A DNA stretch of 64,000 nt. Source: Tunturiibacter empetritectus. Lineage in GTDB: Bacteria; Acidobacteriota; Terriglobia; Terriglobales; Acidobacteriaceae. The stretch is from NCBI RefSeq assembly GCF_014201375.1, contig NZ_JACHDZ010000001.1:971206-1035205 (forward strand). Direction: 5' to 3'. This document shows positions 62,597-64,000 of the stretch, piece by piece. The notes under the pieces are model-generated. The model saw only the letters and a program-made list of their open reading frames with translations, was not told the DNA's origin and searched no databases. The first letter of the stretch is position 1. Every line of letters starts with the position of its first letter. The translations under genes and the position numbers were made by a program.

Positions 62597-63484
62597 CTAA
62601 GTAGCATTCTCGGGGAGATGTGAATGTAAGAAACCGGCGAGCAATCGATGAGCTCGCGTCTGATAGCGCCCCTGCAATTCCACCAGCGCGATCGTTCTGG
62701 AGGCCGATTCACCCTCGAGAGGGATGAATTTACAACCAGCATCCTCGTTGATCGGCATTTCCGGCATGATGGAGATGCCCAATCCCGCTTTGACCATGTT
62801 TAGAATCGTCAGAAAGCACCCGCTCTCGAAGATGACACGCGGTTGCATGGTACCGGGGACCAAAGCCGGTAGAGCGTCACCATCTGAGCAATGGATATCC
62901 GTGAGCAGTAATAACGACGTGTCCGATAGTTGATTCAGGGTTACGTGGTCACTTTCTTGAAGGGGATGATCTTTGTTGACAATTGCAAACAGGCGCTCCT
63001 CCATCAATTCGGTGGCGGACATGCCCTCAGCAGCGATCGGAAGAGGCATGATCGCTAGATCGACCGTCTCGGCTCGCAACCAATCCAAAAGCGTTGTCAC
63101 ACATTCTTCCTTGAGTTGCAATTCGATAAGTGGATGCTGTTTAAGAAAGCTCGCCAGGAGACGCGGCAGAAAGTAAGGCGAAAGTGTAGGGCTTAGTCCC
63201 AGAGTCACTCTTCCACTCTCGACCTCGACCAACTCACGGATCTCTCTTTCCGCTTCCTGTAGTTGATGGAGAATAGCAATAGCTTTAGGAAGAAAGGCTT
63301 CACCGAAGTTTGTCAGACTAATCTCGACACCTTTGCGGTTAAAGAGCTTTGCCCCGAGCTCCTCCTCCAACTTCATAACCTGGTGCGACATCGAGGGTTG
63401 GGAGACATGCTCCCGTTTGGCGGCGCGGGTAAAGCTGCGGCACTCTGCTACTGCTCGAAAGTATCGGAGTTGATGGATTTCCAT
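62597..63484 (-). CDS. LysR-family transcriptional regulator
   Basis: A 295-residue LysR regulator. N-terminal HTH: MEIHQLRYFRAVAECRSFTRAAKREHVSQPSMSHQVMKLEEELGAKLFNRKGVEISLT; effector domain from GRVTLGLSPTLSPYFLPRLLASF. The HTH and the conserved cysteine-bearing region DIHCSDGDALPALVPG resemble OxyR-like regulators, but the peroxide-sensing cysteine pair cannot be confirmed. AGAGG lies 7 nt before the ATG at 63484. It probably controls the adjoining propeller/DUF417 genes or the transporter upstream, which is inference. Confidence 0.92.
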   Translation of the reverse strand: MEIHQLRYFRAVAECRSFTRAAKREHVSQPSMSHQVMKLEEELGAKLFNRKGVEISLTNFGEAFLPKAIAILHQLQEAEREIRELVEVESGRVTLGLSPTLSPYFLPRLLASFLKQHPLIELQLKEECVTTLLDWLRAETVDLAIMPLPIAAEGMSATELMEERLFAIVNKDHPLQESDHVTLNQLSDTSLLLLTDIHCSDGDALPALVPGTMQPRVIFESGCFLTILNMVKAGLGISIMPEMPINEDAGCKFIPLEGESASRTIALVELQGRYQTRAHRLLAGFLHSHLPENAT

Positions 63485-63553
63485 GACAAACCTCTTCGGG
63501 TTTGGATGCAAGTCGTTTGGGACTTAGTTTGCGATTCTCGCTCTCGCTGTATT

Positions 63554-64000
63554 TCAAAGTTGTTGCCTGACCCCTGCTTCATTTGCTAAGGGCTTCAACT
63601 GGTGCGCCAAGTCGCCTTCGAGAGCGGCCTTCGCTTCCTTTCGACGAAATGTCATTGCAAGCGGTTTTTGTTTGACGTCTTCCAGAAGGAAGCCCAAGCC
63701 GCTGTAGAACGCAAACGCGGCGAGCAAAAGTCCCGTCCATGCTGCGAAGAGAACTGCGCCACCACCAAATCCAAACTGGACGAAGGCACCGCCACTCGAT
63801 CGTAAAATTGCAATGGTCAAGAGAACTCCAAGCAATGGCTTTCCTGGGAATGTCACTACCGTAAGGACGATCAGGATGAGGGCCAGGAGGAGTAAAAAAA
63901 CTCCCATCGCGATACTGGTGCTGCCTGGTACGCCTGTGTAAAATTCAATTCCTTGCACCACCCATGCAGCGGCAAAGATGCCCATGGCTGTGGCTCCTCC
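63554..64000 (-). CDS. GPR1/FUN34/SatP acetate-transporter-like membrane protein, 5' end cut by window
   Basis: The visible part (143 residues plus a few running into the edge) has about five helices. The end AWTGLLLAAFAFYSGLGFLLED and the start AAAWVVQGIEFYTGVPGSTSIAMG resemble the acetate/succinate uptake family (SatP/AceTr). The reading frame stays open to the window edge (AspATG at 63985 is not necessarily the start), so the N-terminus is outside. Family assignment is moderate; DoxX-like membrane proteins are the alternative. Confidence 0.6.
   Translation of the reverse strand, partial: GGATAMGIFAAAWVVQGIEFYTGVPGSTSIAMGVFLLLLALILIVLTVVTFPGKPLLGVLLTIAILRSSGGAFVQFGFGGGAVLFAAWTGLLLAAFAFYSGLGFLLEDVKQKPLAMTFRRKEAKAALEGDLAHQLKPLANEAGVRQQL

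Overview
The window looks like chromosomal DNA from an Acidobacteriota member of class Terriglobia (Edaphobacter/Granulicella/Terriglobus-like). The clues are moderately high GC, three VWFA-related secreted proteins of the acidobacterial type, a 1082-residue Oar/carboxypeptidase-regulatory-type TonB-dependent receptor, a bacillithiol BshC enzyme, several DinB-family proteins, and palindromic intergenic repeats. I see no rRNA, tRNA, CRISPR array, prophage or complete insertion sequence. The assignment rests on family recognition, not on a database search.

Positions 1-35200 are mostly core and housekeeping genes. They include a cysteine desulfurase, a V8-like serine protease, a cupin, DinB proteins, a YmdB phosphodiesterase, an Rrf2-like regulator, an SLC45-like sugar transporter, a PolX polymerase, a cold-shock protein, a Nudix hydrolase, BshC, a YjbR protein, an Uup-type ABC-F ATPase and two amidohydrolases. 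FabI, a Tat-exported Gfo/Idh/MocA oxidoreductase, a diguanylate cyclase and an EVE protein follow. A cell-wall operon (amidase, GerMN, MurI), a DUF1015 protein, a tandem VWFA pair, a CBS/CGL-like sulfur pair and an acyl-CoA dehydrogenase complete this part. Palindromic repeats of at least three families sit between these genes, and one copy lies in frame inside the cysteine desulfurase gene.

Positions 35200-44310 look like a polysaccharide-utilisation locus for chitin or chitosan. It holds a NagX-like acetyltransferase overlapping a GH18 chitinase, a TonB receptor, a GntR/UTRA (NagR-like) regulator and a divergent GH9 enzyme. The GH9 gene has no normal start codon and may begin at ATT.

Positions 44377-50136 hold an MdtNOP/YtcA-like tripartite efflux operon (TolC, YtcA, HlyD, FUSC) downstream of an ECF sigma factor. 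Positions 50483-58034 hold a DoxX-like protein, an orphan NarL-type response regulator and a czcB-czcA-czcC heavy-metal RND operon. The pump carries an unusual extra segment with a 24-bp tandem repeat. Positions 58180-60137 are a decay zone: a 28-codon signal-peptide remnant, then a histidine kinase and response regulator collapsed together by deletions and frameshifts. The last 3.5 kb holds DUF417, a secreted beta-propeller, a LysR regulator and the cut 3' part of an acetate-transporter-like membrane gene.
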